64,000 nucleotides of DNA from Pistricoccus aurantiacus (GCF_042682565.1 NZ_JBHUIC010000004.1), one strand, 5' to 3'. Shown: positions 43,864 to 53,476, numbered from the stretch's first letter. The notes: generated by a model not told the origin, from the sequence alone. Program-made: numbers and translations.

Positions 43864-44619
43864 CTAACCCTTGCCACATACCGGGCAATAAGGATCGCGC
43901 GGCACCTGGTAACGTCGCCATTCGCCGCTCAAGCCATCGAAGGTGGCAAGCCCTTGATGAGGCTTGCCGGCACCGCTCAACAGCTTGATCGCTTCCATGG
44001 CCTGAAAGCTGCCGATCAGCCCGACCAGGGGCGCCATCACGCCGTTTTCCGCACAGCTCAAGGCTTCGTCGTCATTGCCGCCGGCCGAGGGCGGATACAG
44101 GCAGGCATAGCAGGGGCACTGCGGATCCCGGGGATCGAACACCGCCAGCTGGCCGTTGAAGCGAATTGCCGCGCCGGACACCAGCGGCCTGCCGGCGTCA
44201 CGGCAGGCCTGATTGATGGCGTAGCGACTGGAGAAGCGGTCCGTGCAGTCCATGACCAGATCGACTTTCGCCACCGCCCGGGCCATGCTTTCGCCTTGCA
44301 GATGATCCGTCAGGATGTCTACCGTCACACCGGGATTGATTGCCAACGCCGCGTCCCGGGCGGAATCCGCCTTGTTGCGACCCAGATCCCTCTCACGATG
44401 GGCGATCTGACGCTGCAGATTGGAAAGCTCCACCTCGTCCGCGTCCGCCAGGGTCAGGTGCCCTACCCCGGCAGCGGCCAGGTACAGCGCCACCGGCGAG
44501 CCCAGGCCGCCGGCGCCGACAATCAGCACGCGACTTGCCAGCAGCCGCTCCTGGCCCTCGATCTCGATCTGTTCGAGCATGATCTGGCGGCTGTAGCGCA
44601 GCAGCGCCTCGTCGTTCAT
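43864..44619 (-). CDS. moeB: MoeB/ThiF-family sulfur-carrier adenylyltransferase
   Basis: A 251-residue E1-like enzyme that adenylates the C-terminus of MoaD or ThiS for sulfur transfer. The nucleotide motif GAGGLGSPVALYLAAAGVG, the DCTDRFSSRY region and the two zinc CxxC pairs (CPCYAC and CPVCGKG) are present. Its place after prfA-prmC is the usual one for gammaproteobacterial moeB. The frame is open to a TTG at 44646; the family start is the ATG at 44619, with another ATG two codons earlier. The ribosome site is weak. A six-copy repeat lies just upstream. Confidence 0.9.
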   Translation of the reverse strand: MNDEALLRYSRQIMLEQIEIEGQERLLASRVLIVGAGGLGSPVALYLAAAGVGHLTLADADEVELSNLQRQIAHRERDLGRNKADSARDAALAINPGVTVDILTDHLQGESMARAVAKVDLVMDCTDRFSSRYAINQACRDAGRPLVSGAAIRFNGQLAVFDPRDPQCPCYACLYPPSAGGNDDEALSCAENGVMAPLVGLIGSFQAMEAIKLLSGAGKPHQGLATFDGLSGEWRRYQVPRDPYCPVCGKG

Positions 44620-44652
44620 TGGCATGACATCGCTCACTTGTCGCAAGGCTCA

Positions 44653-44748
44653 CTTGTATCGAAACTATCTTGTATCGAAACTATCTTGTATCGAAACTAT
44701 CTTGTATCGAAACTATCTTGTATCGAAGCTATCTTGTATCGGAACTAT
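44653..44748. repeat. Six-copy 16-bp tandem repeat between prmC and moeB
   Basis: The unit CTTGTATCGAAACTAT occurs six times head to tail: four exact copies at 44653-44716, one with A-to-G at base 12 (44717-44732) and one with A-to-G at base 10 (44733-44748). The two variant copies lie at the prmC end. The array supplies the last codons and the stop of prmC and lies 34 bases upstream of the moeB start. Confidence 0.97.
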
Positions 44749-45616
44749 CGCTATCGAGCCTGGGGCCCGGCCAGCACCCTCGAGTCACTCGAGGCCGCCC
44801 CGCCAGATCCGCCAGGGTTTCCACCGCGTCATATCCCGCCGCTTCAATGGCTTGGCCCAGGCGATCCTCCTGAGCGAAACCGTGCTCCAGCAGCAGCCAG
44901 CCGCCTTCCTTCAGATAATGACGCGCCTCAGTTATCAGGTACTCCAGATCAAAGAAGCCGTCGTCCCTGGATACCAGCGCGGAGCGGGGCTCGAAGCGCA
45001 CATCGCCCTGGGTGAGATGCGGGTCGCTCTCGGCGATATAGGGCGGATTGGCGACTATCAGATCGAAGCGTTGTCGGTGTCGAGGCTTCGCTTCCAGCGC
45101 GTCGAGCCAGTCGCTTTGCAGAAACGCGACGTTCGCGATCTCCAGGCGTCTGGCGTTGTATTGCGCCAGCTCTACTGCTTCCTGCGAGATGTCCACTCCC
45201 ATCGCCTGCCAGCCGGGCCGCTCGCTGGCGAAAGCCAGAGCAATGGCGCCGGTACCGGTGCCCAGATCGAGCAGCGTCCCCTCGGGAGCACCAGCCAGGG
45301 CCAGGGCCGCTTCCACCAAGGTTTCCGTATCCGGGCGGGGAATCAAGGTCGAAGGCCCGGTGGCCAGGCTCAGCCCCCAGAATTCCCGCTCGCCGGTCAG
45401 GTAGGCCACCGGCTGGCCCTGAGCCCGGGCCGCCACCAGGGCCTCGAACCGTGCCCGCTGCCAGGGCCCGGCTTCCCGATCCCCCCAGGTATACAGCCAG
45501 CTACGCTCGACCTTCAATACATGGCACAGCAGCACTTCCGCGTCCCGCCGGGGGCTTGAGGAACCGCTTGCCTGAAGTCTCGCGCCGGCCCGGGTCAGCA
45601 GATCGTCCAGCTTCAT
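44729..45616 (-). CDS. prmC: Release-factor glutamine methyltransferase PrmC
   Basis: A 295-residue SAM-dependent methyltransferase that methylates the glutamine of the GGQ motif in RF1 and RF2. It has the N-terminal helical domain, the SAM motif LLDLGTGTGAIALA and the catalytic NPPY (IVANPPYIAESD). The family C-terminus normally ends shortly after the GRPRVTxG segment; here about 16 residues follow, the last seven or so encoded by the 16-bp tandem repeat, ending SDSSDTR and TAG at 44731-44729. The start overlaps the prfA stop by one base. The frame is open upstream through prfA, but ATG 45616 is the family start. Confidence 0.95.
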   Translation of the reverse strand: MKLDDLLTRAGARLQASGSSSPRRDAEVLLCHVLKVERSWLYTWGDREAGPWQRARFEALVAARAQGQPVAYLTGEREFWGLSLATGPSTLIPRPDTETLVEAALALAGAPEGTLLDLGTGTGAIALAFASERPGWQAMGVDISQEAVELAQYNARRLEIANVAFLQSDWLDALEAKPRHRQRFDLIVANPPYIAESDPHLTQGDVRFEPRSALVSRDDGFFDLEYLITEARHYLKEGGWLLLEHGFAQEDRLGQAIEAAGYDAVETLADLAGRPRVTRGCWPGPRLDSDSSDTR

Positions 45617-46701
45617 CAGTGCTCCTGCAGAGCGGCAAGCTGGTCCGCCTGGTATTCCTGCAGCAAGGGCTCGATGACCTCGTCCAGCTCGCCGGCGACG
45701 ATCTCGCTCAGCTTGTAGAGGGTCAGGTTGATGCGGTGATCCGTCAGCCGCCCCTGAGGGAAGTTGTAGGTACGAATGCGTTCGCTGCGATCGCCGCTGC
45801 CCACCAGGGAACGCCGGGTATCCGCCTGAGTCTGGCGCTGGCTGTCCACGGCGTTCTGCTTGAGCCTGGCCGCCAGCAGCGACATGGCCTTGGCGCGGTT
45901 CTTGTGCTGGCTGCGCTCTTCCTGGCATTCCACCACCACCCCGGTGGGCAGGTGGGTGATGCGGATCGCCGAATCCGTGGTGTTGACGTGCTGGCCGCCG
46001 GCGCCGCTGGAACGGAAGGTGTCCACCCGCAGGTCGTTGGTATTGATGTCGATATCCCCCACGTCGTCGACCTCCGGCATCACCGCCACGGTGCAGGCGG
46101 AGGTATGGATACGCCCCTGGGATTCCGTGGCGGGCACTCGCTGCACCCGATGGGCGCCGGATTCGAACTTGAGCCGGGCATAGACTCCTTCACCCTTGAT
46201 GCGCGAGATCAGCTCCTTGTAGCCGCCGTGCTCCCCGTGGCTGGCGCTGACGATCTCCACCTTCCAGCCGTGCTTTTCCGCGTAGCGGGAATACATGCGA
46301 AACAGATCCCCGGCGAACAGCGCCGCCTCGTCGCCGCCGGTACCGGCGCGAACTTCAAGGAAGACGTTGCGCTTGTCGTCCGGATCCTTGGGCACCAAAA
46401 GACGCTTCAATTCTTCCTCGATTCGTTCCTGTCGTTCCCGTCCCTCTTCCAACTCGAGCTCCGCCAGTTCGCGCATGTCCGCGTCGCTATCCCCGGCGAG
46501 CTGTTCCGCGGTGGCGATGTCATCCTCCACCCGGCGATAGGCGTTCCAGCTGGCGACCAGCGGCTCCAGCTCCGCGTATTCCATGGAATACTCGCGAAAG
46601 CGCGCCTGATCGGCGATGGTGTCCGGGTCCGCGAGCAGGGCCGACAGCTCTTCGAAGCGTTCGGCCAGGGATTCCAGTCGCTGGCGCAGTGAGGCTTTCA
46701 T
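45616..46701 (-). CDS. prfA: Peptide chain release factor 1
   Basis: A 361-residue RF1 that ends translation at UAA and UAG. The anticodon-like PAT tripeptide is at 190-192 (RVPATESQG) and the catalytic GGQ at 235-237 (GAGGQHVNTTDS). PAT rather than SPF identifies RF1. It lies between hemA (74 bases upstream) and its own modifying enzyme gene prmC. Confidence 0.97.
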   Translation of the reverse strand: MKASLRQRLESLAERFEELSALLADPDTIADQARFREYSMEYAELEPLVASWNAYRRVEDDIATAEQLAGDSDADMRELAELELEEGRERQERIEEELKRLLVPKDPDDKRNVFLEVRAGTGGDEAALFAGDLFRMYSRYAEKHGWKVEIVSASHGEHGGYKELISRIKGEGVYARLKFESGAHRVQRVPATESQGRIHTSACTVAVMPEVDDVGDIDINTNDLRVDTFRSSGAGGQHVNTTDSAIRITHLPTGVVVECQEERSQHKNRAKAMSLLAARLKQNAVDSQRQTQADTRRSLVGSGDRSERIRTYNFPQGRLTDHRINLTLYKLSEIVAGELDEVIEPLLQEYQADQLAALQEH

Positions 46702-46774
46702 CGAGACTCCTGGTGACTGAGTAAGAGGGATAAATTGAATTCTTGAGCGTCGAGCATCACGGCGCTTATGCGAG

Positions 46775-48046
46775 TCACGAATCCCGGGAAGGCGCGGAAG
46801 GATCGAGCAGCAAGGTTTCCGCCGCTTTGATCAGATCCTGACGCTGGGCCCCGGAGGCTTCTCGCAGCTTGAGCGTCGGGCCATGCATCAGCTTGTTGGC
46901 CAGCTGTTTCGCCAGCCGCGAGACGACCTTTTCCGGATCCTCGCCTCGGGCCAGCTGAGCCAGGGCCTGCGCTTCGGACGCCGCCCGCAGTTCGTCTCCA
47001 TAGCCGCGATAGCGGCGGATCAGATCACCGGCGCTGCGGATTCGTCGCTCGTGCTGCCAGTGCTCGACCCCCTGCTCGATCAGGGTTTCCGCTTGCTCTG
47101 CGGCCACCTGACGGTGGCGGCGGTTTTCCTCGATGACTTCCTGAAGGTCATCCACGGTATACAGGAAGACATCGCTCAACTCCCCCACCTGCGGCTCGAT
47201 ATCCCGGGGCACGGCGATATCCACCATGAACACCGGGCGATAGCGGCGCTTCTTGAGCGCACGCTCCACCATGCCCTTGCCGAGAATCGGCAGCGGCGCC
47301 GCGGTGGAAGAAATCACGATATCCGCCTTGGCCAGGGCGTCCGGAATCTCGTCTAGGCTGATGGCCTGGGCGTTGATGCTCCCGGCCACACGCTCCGCCC
47401 GCTCCCGGGTTCGATTGGCGACGATCAGGCTGCCGACCCCGGCGTCGAACAGATGCCGCGCTACCAGCTCGATGGTCTCTCCGGCGCCGATCAAGAGCGC
47501 GGTGGCGCGCGAGAAGTCATCGAATATGTGGCTTGCCATGCTGACCGCCGCGTAGGCCACGGAGACCGGATTCTCGCCGATGGCGGTTTCCGTGCGCACC
47601 TGCTTGGCCACGGCGAAGGTATGCTGGAACAGCCGCTCGAGCTCTCCGCCGAGCCCTTTGTGCGTTCGCGCGAACTGATAGGCATCCTTGAGCTGGCCGA
47701 GAATCTGCGGCTCTCCCAGCACCATGGAATCCAGCCCCACGGCCACTCGCATCAGATGACGCGCCGCCTCGCCTTCATGGTAGTGATAGGCACAGCGGGT
47801 CAGCTGTTCGACCCTCAAGTCATGGAAACGGCTCAGCCAGGCAAGCACCGGCTGCTCGCCGGCGTCATCGACCACGCAGTAAAGCTCGGTGCGGTTGCAG
47901 GTGGAAAGCACCGCCGCCTCGTGCACCACGCTGAGGGCGCGCAGCTCCGTCAGCGCCTTTTCCAGCTGTACCGGAGTAAAAGCCACCTGCTCGCGCACCT
48001 CCACGGTGGCGGTCTTGTGGTTGATGCCAAGGGCCAGAAGCGTCAT
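46775..48046 (-). CDS. hemA: Glutamyl-tRNA reductase
   Basis: A 423-residue NADPH enzyme that reduces Glu-tRNA to glutamate 1-semialdehyde, the first step of tetrapyrrole synthesis by the C5 route. The catalytic cysteine is C50 in STCNRTELY, the VLGEPQILGQ segment and nucleotide motif LIGAGETIELVARHL follow, and a C-terminal dimerisation helix ends the protein. The ATG at 48046 is the family start (MTLLALGINHKTA); the frame is open 19 codons upstream. Its order with prfA and prmC is conserved. Confidence 0.96.
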   Translation of the reverse strand: MTLLALGINHKTATVEVREQVAFTPVQLEKALTELRALSVVHEAAVLSTCNRTELYCVVDDAGEQPVLAWLSRFHDLRVEQLTRCAYHYHEGEAARHLMRVAVGLDSMVLGEPQILGQLKDAYQFARTHKGLGGELERLFQHTFAVAKQVRTETAIGENPVSVAYAAVSMASHIFDDFSRATALLIGAGETIELVARHLFDAGVGSLIVANRTRERAERVAGSINAQAISLDEIPDALAKADIVISSTAAPLPILGKGMVERALKKRRYRPVFMVDIAVPRDIEPQVGELSDVFLYTVDDLQEVIEENRRHRQVAAEQAETLIEQGVEHWQHERRIRSAGDLIRRYRGYGDELRAASEAQALAQLARGEDPEKVVSRLAKQLANKLMHGPTLKLREASGAQRQDLIKAAETLLLDPSAPSRDS

Positions 48047-48355
48047 GCAGTCAGGGTCATCGCTGGAAATGGTTGAAAAAGAGGCGTTCTTGGCCGCCTT
48101 CAATCAATCGGGATGGGCGTGCACATCACTGATGCGTCGATCGGGTATTGTATCGCCGCTGGGCAAGTCTATCCACCACAAGCATTAGCGTGAGAACATT
48201 CAAGCCGGGCGGGCCAAGAAACCCAAGGGGTCAAGAAAAATATGGGGCCCCTGGAATCACCTCGCCTATCCTATTCGCCTTGGTCTTCAAGACCGGCTTT
48301 GCCCCGGGGTGGCGAATCGTTATGCTGAGCCCTCGATCACCCAGATGAGACCACC
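48047..48355. other. Divergent promoter region between hemA and the TPR lipoprotein gene
   Basis: A 309-base stretch without a gene. On the minus strand a TACAAT -10-like hexamer (48152-48147) lies about 100 bases before hemA, with no good -35 partner. A 6-bp palindrome GGTCTT-C-AAGACC is present near 48284-48296. Nothing else can be supported. Confidence 0.5.
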
Positions 48356-50086
48356 ATGCGCTTATTCCTGCTTTGCCTGGCGCTGATACCCACGACGACC
48401 TTGCTGCTGACCGCCTGTCAAGGCATGCCTTCCAATCGAGCGCCGGACAAGGATCCGCTTGAAGGCGCTCCGCCCATTACCCGAGGACTGGATGCCGAGG
48501 GCCTGAATACCCTGTTGATCGCCGAGCTGGCGGGGCAGCGTCGTGATTTCGCTCGGGCTGCCCAAGGCTATCTGAAGGCCGCTCGGCGCTACCGAAGCGA
48601 GCCACTGGTGGAGCGCGCCGCCCTGGCGGCACGGTTCAGCGAGCAGCCGGCGCTGCTGCAGGCGGTGTCCAACGAGTGGCGGCAACTGTCGCCGAATTCC
48701 ACCGCGCCGCTGCGGCTTCTGGCCAGCCTGGCCATGCAGCGCGGCGACTGGCAGCAAAGCCTGGACCAGCGTCTGGCGCTGGTGAAGCAGGGAGAATATG
48801 GAGAGCTTGCGGATTTCGCAGAACAGGCGGTGGAAGCCGGCGCACCCCTGCCGCCTCTGATCGCCCGGCTTCGCCGCTATCTGGACCGGAACCTCGACCC
48901 TCAACATCCGCATTATCACGACGCGATACTGGCCACCGCGCTGCTGGAAGCCGCCAACGGCGAAACGGCTCGAGCGGAGGCGCGGCTCAAGGAACTCGCC
49001 AGGACCCACCCGGAACTGCCGGAGCTATGGCTGATTCGTGCCACCCTGGATCTCGAACGCGACGATCCGGTTCAGGCCAGACGCGCCGCGAAGCGGGGGC
49101 TCGAGGCGGCGCCCCGGGACGGACGCTTCATGGTGTTGCTGGTGCAAAGCGAGCTGCGCCTGAACAATCCAGAGGCGGCGGAAACCCAGGCCGATCGTCT
49201 GTTGGCCAGCCAGGAACGCAACGACGACCTGCGCATCGCCCTGGCCAGGCTGTATCTCGACGAGGGTTATCCGGCCCCGGCGGAGCGCCTGCTGCTGCCC
49301 TTGACGGAACGCCAGGACGCCAGGCCGATGGTATTCATGCTGCTCGGCGCCATCGATGAAGCGCAGAATGATGTGGATAACGCCCTGCTGTACTACCGTC
49401 AGGTACCCCCGGGAGACGAGTTTCTGGAAACCCGGGCACGGGCCGCGCGCATGTTGATCGAGGCGGAGCGTCAGCCGGATGCCTGGGAATTTCTGGAAAG
49501 CGAACGCCGGCGTTATCCGGAGCAGGCAAGCGAGCTGACCATGCTGGAAGTCGAGCTGCTCGATCAGCAGGGCGAGCAGCGCCAGGCCACGCAAATCCTC
49601 GACAGGGCCCTCGAGGCGCAGCCGGAGGATCCGGATCTGCTGTATGTCCAGGCCATGCGCGCCTACCGACAGGGCGACCTGGCGACGCTGGAGCGCAATC
49701 TGCGCCGGATCATCGAAAACGATCCGGATAGTGCCATGGCGCTCAACGCCTTGGGTTATACCCTGGCGGACGATACCCGGCGCTACGACGAAGCCCAGAC
49801 GTTGATCGAGCGCGCCCACCGCCTGCAGCCAGACAGCCCGGCGATTCTCGATAGCCTGGGCTGGGTGCTTCACAAGCAGGGCCAGAACGACGAGGCTCTC
49901 CCGTATCTGCAGCGCGCCTACGCGCTGATGCCGGATCAGGAAGTCGCCGCCCATCTGGCGGAAGTGCTGTGGCGGCTGGGACGCGAGGAAGAAGCCAAGG
50001 CCCTGATCGAACAGGCGGTGGGGCATTTCGAGCCACGCCCCAAGATCGACGATCTGCTGCGGCGAATTCCGGCACTGGCGCCCTGA
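48356..50086 (+). CDS. TPR-repeat lipoprotein upstream of lolB
   Basis: A 576-residue protein with a lipoprotein signal (LLLTAC, lipid-bearing cysteine C21) and tetratricopeptide repeats over most of its length. The best repeats are near the C-terminus (ALNALGYTLADDTRRYDEAQ, then ILDSLGWVLHKQGQNDEAL, then AAHLAEVLWRLGREEEAKAL in turn). This gene lies before lolB in many Pseudomonas and Halomonas relatives. It is probably an outer-membrane-associated scaffold; no specific partner is known to me. Residue +2 after C21 is Q rather than D, consistent with outer-membrane sorting. Confidence 0.88.
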   Translation: MRLFLLCLALIPTTTLLLTACQGMPSNRAPDKDPLEGAPPITRGLDAEGLNTLLIAELAGQRRDFARAAQGYLKAARRYRSEPLVERAALAARFSEQPALLQAVSNEWRQLSPNSTAPLRLLASLAMQRGDWQQSLDQRLALVKQGEYGELADFAEQAVEAGAPLPPLIARLRRYLDRNLDPQHPHYHDAILATALLEAANGETARAEARLKELARTHPELPELWLIRATLDLERDDPVQARRAAKRGLEAAPRDGRFMVLLVQSELRLNNPEAAETQADRLLASQERNDDLRIALARLYLDEGYPAPAERLLLPLTERQDARPMVFMLLGAIDEAQNDVDNALLYYRQVPPGDEFLETRARAARMLIEAERQPDAWEFLESERRRYPEQASELTMLEVELLDQQGEQRQATQILDRALEAQPEDPDLLYVQAMRAYRQGDLATLERNLRRIIENDPDSAMALNALGYTLADDTRRYDEAQTLIERAHRLQPDSPAILDSLGWVLHKQGQNDEALPYLQRAYALMPDQEVAAHLAEVLWRLGREEEAKALIEQAVGHFEPRPKIDDLLRRIPALAP

Positions 50087-50129
50087 GTCGTCTCGACTTT
50101 CAACCATCAGTTTTCAAGAGATCGAACCC

Positions 50130-50744
50130 ATGAAGCGAAGCTTGGCCTCTGTCTCAACCCTATTGTTCACTCTTGCCCTGCTGGCGGGCTGCGCTGGCCG
50201 TGCGCCGGCGCCGGAAAGCCAGATGCGCGGCCAGTGGAGCGATCAGCAGTCCCGCCTGGAAGCCATGAACAACTGGCAGCTGACCGGCAAGGTGGGACTG
50301 CGTACCCCGGAGGATTCCGTCAGCGCCAACCTCGACTGGTGGCAAAGCCCGACCTATTATCGCCTGCTGCTGAGCGGCCCTTTCGGCAGCGGTCGCAGCA
50401 CCCTGGAAGGCAACGACCAGGGCGTCACTCTCATCACCAGCGAAGGCCGTTTTCAGGCGGACACTCCGGAAGCCCTGATGGAAGAGCAGCTCGGCTGGTC
50501 GCTGCCGGTATCCGCCCTGGACTACTGGGTACGCGGCCTGCCGACGCCGGATGCCAGCTATCAGCAGGAAACCGACGACAAGGGCTATCCGCTCTATCTG
50601 CAGCAGCAGGGCTGGGAAATCGCCTATCGAGACTGGGTAGCCGCCGGCGATGTGTGGTTGCCGCGCCGCCTGATCATGAGCCAGAAGGGGCTGCGCGCCA
50701 CCCTGGTGGTCAATCAGTGGCGGCTGGAGCCCGACGATGAATGA
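50130..50744 (+). CDS. lolB: Outer-membrane lipoprotein receptor LolB
   Basis: A 204-residue lipoprotein with lipobox LLAGC (C21). LolB takes lipoproteins from LolA and inserts them in the outer membrane. Family segments NNWQLTGKVGLRTPEDSVSA and DYWVRGLPTPDA are clear. It overlaps ispE by eight bases (GATGAATGA), so translation is coupled, as in E. coli. Confidence 0.94.
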   Translation: MKRSLASVSTLLFTLALLAGCAGRAPAPESQMRGQWSDQQSRLEAMNNWQLTGKVGLRTPEDSVSANLDWWQSPTYYRLLLSGPFGSGRSTLEGNDQGVTLITSEGRFQADTPEALMEEQLGWSLPVSALDYWVRGLPTPDASYQQETDDKGYPLYLQQQGWEIAYRDWVAAGDVWLPRRLIMSQKGLRATLVVNQWRLEPDDE

Positions 50745-51606
50745 GGCGCTGACGCTGCCTTCCCCGGCCAAGCTCAACCGCATGCTGCATATCACCGGCC
50801 GCATCGAGGCGGGCCCGCAGCGAGGCTATCACCGCCTGCAGACGCTGTTTCAATTTCTCGATATCGGCGACACCCTGAGCTTTCGCCCCCGGGACGATGG
50901 CGAACTTCGCTTGAGCCCGCAGATTTCCGGCGTCAATGAGCAGGACAACCTGATCCTGCGCGCCGCTCGAAAACTCCAGGAAGAAAGCGGCACTCGGCTG
51001 GGGGCGGATATCCTGCTCGACAAGCGCCTGCCCCTGGGGGGCGGTCTGGGGGGCGGCAGTTCCAACGCCGCCACCACCCTGCTGGCCCTGGATCATCTAT
51101 GGGACCTTGGCTATTCCCGACAGCATCTGGCGGGCCTCGGCCTCGCCCTGGGGGCGGATGTGCCGGTCTTTCTGCTGGGCCGGGCCGCCTGGGCGGAAGG
51201 CGTCGGCGAACAGCTCACCCCGGTGGAGCTGGATACCCCTTTTTTTCTGGTGGTGCATCCGGGCGTTTCCGTGTCCACCCCGGCGATATTCCAGGCCCCG
51301 CAATTGACACGCCACAGCCCCCCCATTACTATGGCGCGCGCACTGCAGAGGGGAGCGTCGTCCTGGCGCAACGACTGCGAAGCGACGGTATGCGCACTTT
51401 ACCCCCAGGTAGCCGAAGCCCGCGAATGGCTCTCCGGCTTCGCACCGACCCTGCTGACAGGCACCGGTGCCTGTCTGTTCGCCCGCTTCGACAGCGCGGA
51501 TCAGGCGGCTTGGGTCAAGCAGCAGATCGATCATGACTGGCAAGCCTTCGTGGCTCGTGGCGTGAACGTCTCCCCCCTTCATGCAGCACTGGGATGTCGC
51601 CACTGA
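50737..51606 (+). CDS. ispE: 4-diphosphocytidyl-2-C-methyl-D-erythritol kinase
   Basis: A 289-residue GHMP kinase of the MEP isoprenoid pathway, phosphorylating CDP-ME. Motif 1 is LPSPAKLNRMLHITGR, the ATP loop PLGGGLGGGSSNAATTL and motif 3 LLTGTGACLFARF. It is coupled to lolB and followed by prs. The spacer to prs (74 bases) holds no tRNA, unlike some relatives. Confidence 0.95.
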   Translation: MNEALTLPSPAKLNRMLHITGRIEAGPQRGYHRLQTLFQFLDIGDTLSFRPRDDGELRLSPQISGVNEQDNLILRAARKLQEESGTRLGADILLDKRLPLGGGLGGGSSNAATTLLALDHLWDLGYSRQHLAGLGLALGADVPVFLLGRAAWAEGVGEQLTPVELDTPFFLVVHPGVSVSTPAIFQAPQLTRHSPPITMARALQRGASSWRNDCEATVCALYPQVAEAREWLSGFAPTLLTGTGACLFARFDSADQAAWVKQQIDHDWQAFVARGVNVSPLHAALGCRH

Positions 51607-51679
51607 CGCCTTTCTCCGCTCTTGCGATACAAACGTCGGCATCCCTTTAAGCGATTTTCAATTCCAAAGGTGGCTGCGC

Positions 51680-52621
51680 GTGTCAAAATTGATGGTTTTC
51701 GCCGGGAACGCCAATCCCGAACTCGCCCGCAAGATTGCCGAAGCCCTGGACAATCGCCTGGGTCACGCCATGGTCGGCCAGTTCAGCGACGGGGAAATCA
51801 CGGTCGAGATCAATGAGAACGTGCGCGGCAAGGATGTCTTCATCCTGCAGTCGACCTGCGCGCCCACCAATGACAACCTGATGGAACTGATCCTGATGGT
51901 CGACGCGCTGCGCCGAGCCTCCGTCGCTCGCATCACCGCGGTGGTGCCCTACTTCGGCTACGCTCGCCAGGATCGCCGGGTGCGCTCCGCCCGAGTACCG
52001 ATATCCGCCAAGGTGGTGGCGGACATGATGGTAAAGGCCGGGGTCGACCGGGTGATGACCATGGATCTCCACGCGGATCAGATTCAGGGGTTTTTCGACG
52101 TGCCGGTGGACAACGTCTACGGCTCGCCGATTCTCCTCGACGATATCGAGCGCCAGAACTACGACGATTTGGTCGTCGTCTCCCCGGACGTGGGCGGCGT
52201 GGTACGCGCCCGGGCCATCGCCAAGCAGCTCAACGTCGACCTGGCGATCATCGACAAGCGTCGCCCCACTGCCAACCAGGCCCAGGTGATGAACATCATC
52301 GGCGATATCCAGGGCCGTACCTGCGTGGTGGTGGACGACATGGTGGATACCGCCGGCACCCTGTGCAAGGCGGCGGAAGCCCTGAAGGAACGCGGCGCCC
52401 AGCGGGTCGTGGCCTACGCCACTCATCCCATCCTGTCCGGGCCGGCGGTGGACAACATCGCAGGCTCCGTGCTCGATGAACTTGTCGTCACCGACACCAT
52501 CCTGCTGTCCGAGCCTGCGCGGCGCTGCGGCAAGATCCGCCAGCTCAGCGTGGCCGGCCTGATCGCCGAGGCGATCCGCCGGGTCAGCAACGAAGAATCC
52601 GTCAGCGCCATGTTTCATTGA
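51680..52621 (+). CDS. prs: Ribose-phosphate pyrophosphokinase
   Basis: A 313-residue PRPP synthetase. PRPP feeds purine, pyrimidine, histidine (see hisG in this window) and NAD synthesis. The signature DLHADQIQGFFDVPVDN and the PRPP loop VVVDDMVDTAGTL are present. The family start is a GTG at 51680 (VSKLMVFAGNANPELA) with AAAGGTGG about nine bases upstream; the frame is open 33 codons earlier, into ispE, which I reject. Confidence 0.96.
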   Translation: MSKLMVFAGNANPELARKIAEALDNRLGHAMVGQFSDGEITVEINENVRGKDVFILQSTCAPTNDNLMELILMVDALRRASVARITAVVPYFGYARQDRRVRSARVPISAKVVADMMVKAGVDRVMTMDLHADQIQGFFDVPVDNVYGSPILLDDIERQNYDDLVVVSPDVGGVVRARAIAKQLNVDLAIIDKRRPTANQAQVMNIIGDIQGRTCVVVDDMVDTAGTLCKAAEALKERGAQRVVAYATHPILSGPAVDNIAGSVLDELVVTDTILLSEPARRCGKIRQLSVAGLIAEAIRRVSNEESVSAMFH

Positions 52622-52752
52622 GCGCGCTTTATCGAGCGCTTCAGTTGACAACATGGTTGCGGGTACAAGCGTCGCGAGACGCTATCGGAAACGTCGAGGT
52701 TTGGTCGCGAGCCTCGATGATTTCCTTATCATAACCAACGAGGTTTACCTAA

Positions 52753-53439
52753 ATGTCCGATTTCAAACTCAACGTCAAGGTCCGTGACGATCTGGGGAAA
52801 GGTGCGAGCCGCCGCCTGCGTCGCGAAGACAAGTATATTCCCGCTATCGTCTATGGCGGCGACCGAGCGCCACGCCCCATCGCCGTGGAAAAGGCTGCTT
52901 TCTACAAGGCCATCGAGGATGAACTCTTCTTTTCTTCCCTCATCGATCTGGTGGTGGACGGCAAGAAATATCAGGTCGTGGTGCGCGATCTGCAGCGCCA
53001 TCCCTACAAGCCGCTGGTCACCCACGCGGACTTCATGCGCGTCAGCGCCAAGGAAGTCTTCACCATGAACGTGCCGCTGCACGTGACCGGTCAGGACGAG
53101 TGCGTGGGTATCAAGGATCAGGACGGCGAGCTGCATCAGCTGATGACGGAAGTCGAGATCAGCTGTCTGCCGAAGGATCTGCCGGACTACCTGGAAGTGG
53201 ATATCGCCAAGCTGGAAGTCGGCACCACGCTGCACCTGTCCGACGTCACCCTGCCGGAAGGCGTGACCTCCGTGGCCCTCAGCCATGGCGAGGAGTACGA
53301 CTACGCCATTCTCAACATCGCCAAGTCTCGAGTTCGCGATGAAGAGGAAATCGAAGGCGAGGAAGCCGCTGCCGGCGAGGAAAGCGCCGAGAAGGATCAG
53401 GAAGGCGGTGAGGAAGAAGGCGAGAACAAGAGCGAGTAA
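52753..53439 (+). CDS. rplY: Ribosomal protein bL25, long (CTC) form
   Basis: A 228-residue general-stress-type L25. The N-terminal 95 residues are the 5S-rRNA-binding L25 domain (LNVKVRDDLGKGASRRLRR, PAIVYGG) and the rest is the TL5/CTC C-terminal domain. The last 40 residues are almost entirely E, A, G and K, an acidic tail common in this family and strong in halophiles. It lies 131 bases after prs and is followed by a clear terminator. Confidence 0.95.
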   Translation: MSDFKLNVKVRDDLGKGASRRLRREDKYIPAIVYGGDRAPRPIAVEKAAFYKAIEDELFFSSLIDLVVDGKKYQVVVRDLQRHPYKPLVTHADFMRVSAKEVFTMNVPLHVTGQDECVGIKDQDGELHQLMTEVEISCLPKDLPDYLEVDIAKLEVGTTLHLSDVTLPEGVTSVALSHGEEYDYAILNIAKSRVRDEEEIEGEEAAAGEESAEKDQEGGEEEGENKSE

Positions 53440-53476
53440 ACTCGCTTTTTGGATCGAACGACTCCCTCCGTCGTTG

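Noticed and set aside
43671..43877. Small minus-strand open frame over the candidate hairpin
   Set aside because: It overlaps the moeB 3' end, lacks a ribosome site, and its sequence is dictated by the inverted repeat.
44653..44748. The six-copy 16-bp array considered as a CRISPR
   Set aside because: Units are contiguous with no spacers and there are no cas genes, so it is a plain tandem repeat.
51607..51679. tRNA gene between ispE and prs, as found in some relatives
   Set aside because: The 73-base spacer has no cloverleaf, T-loop or acceptor stem.
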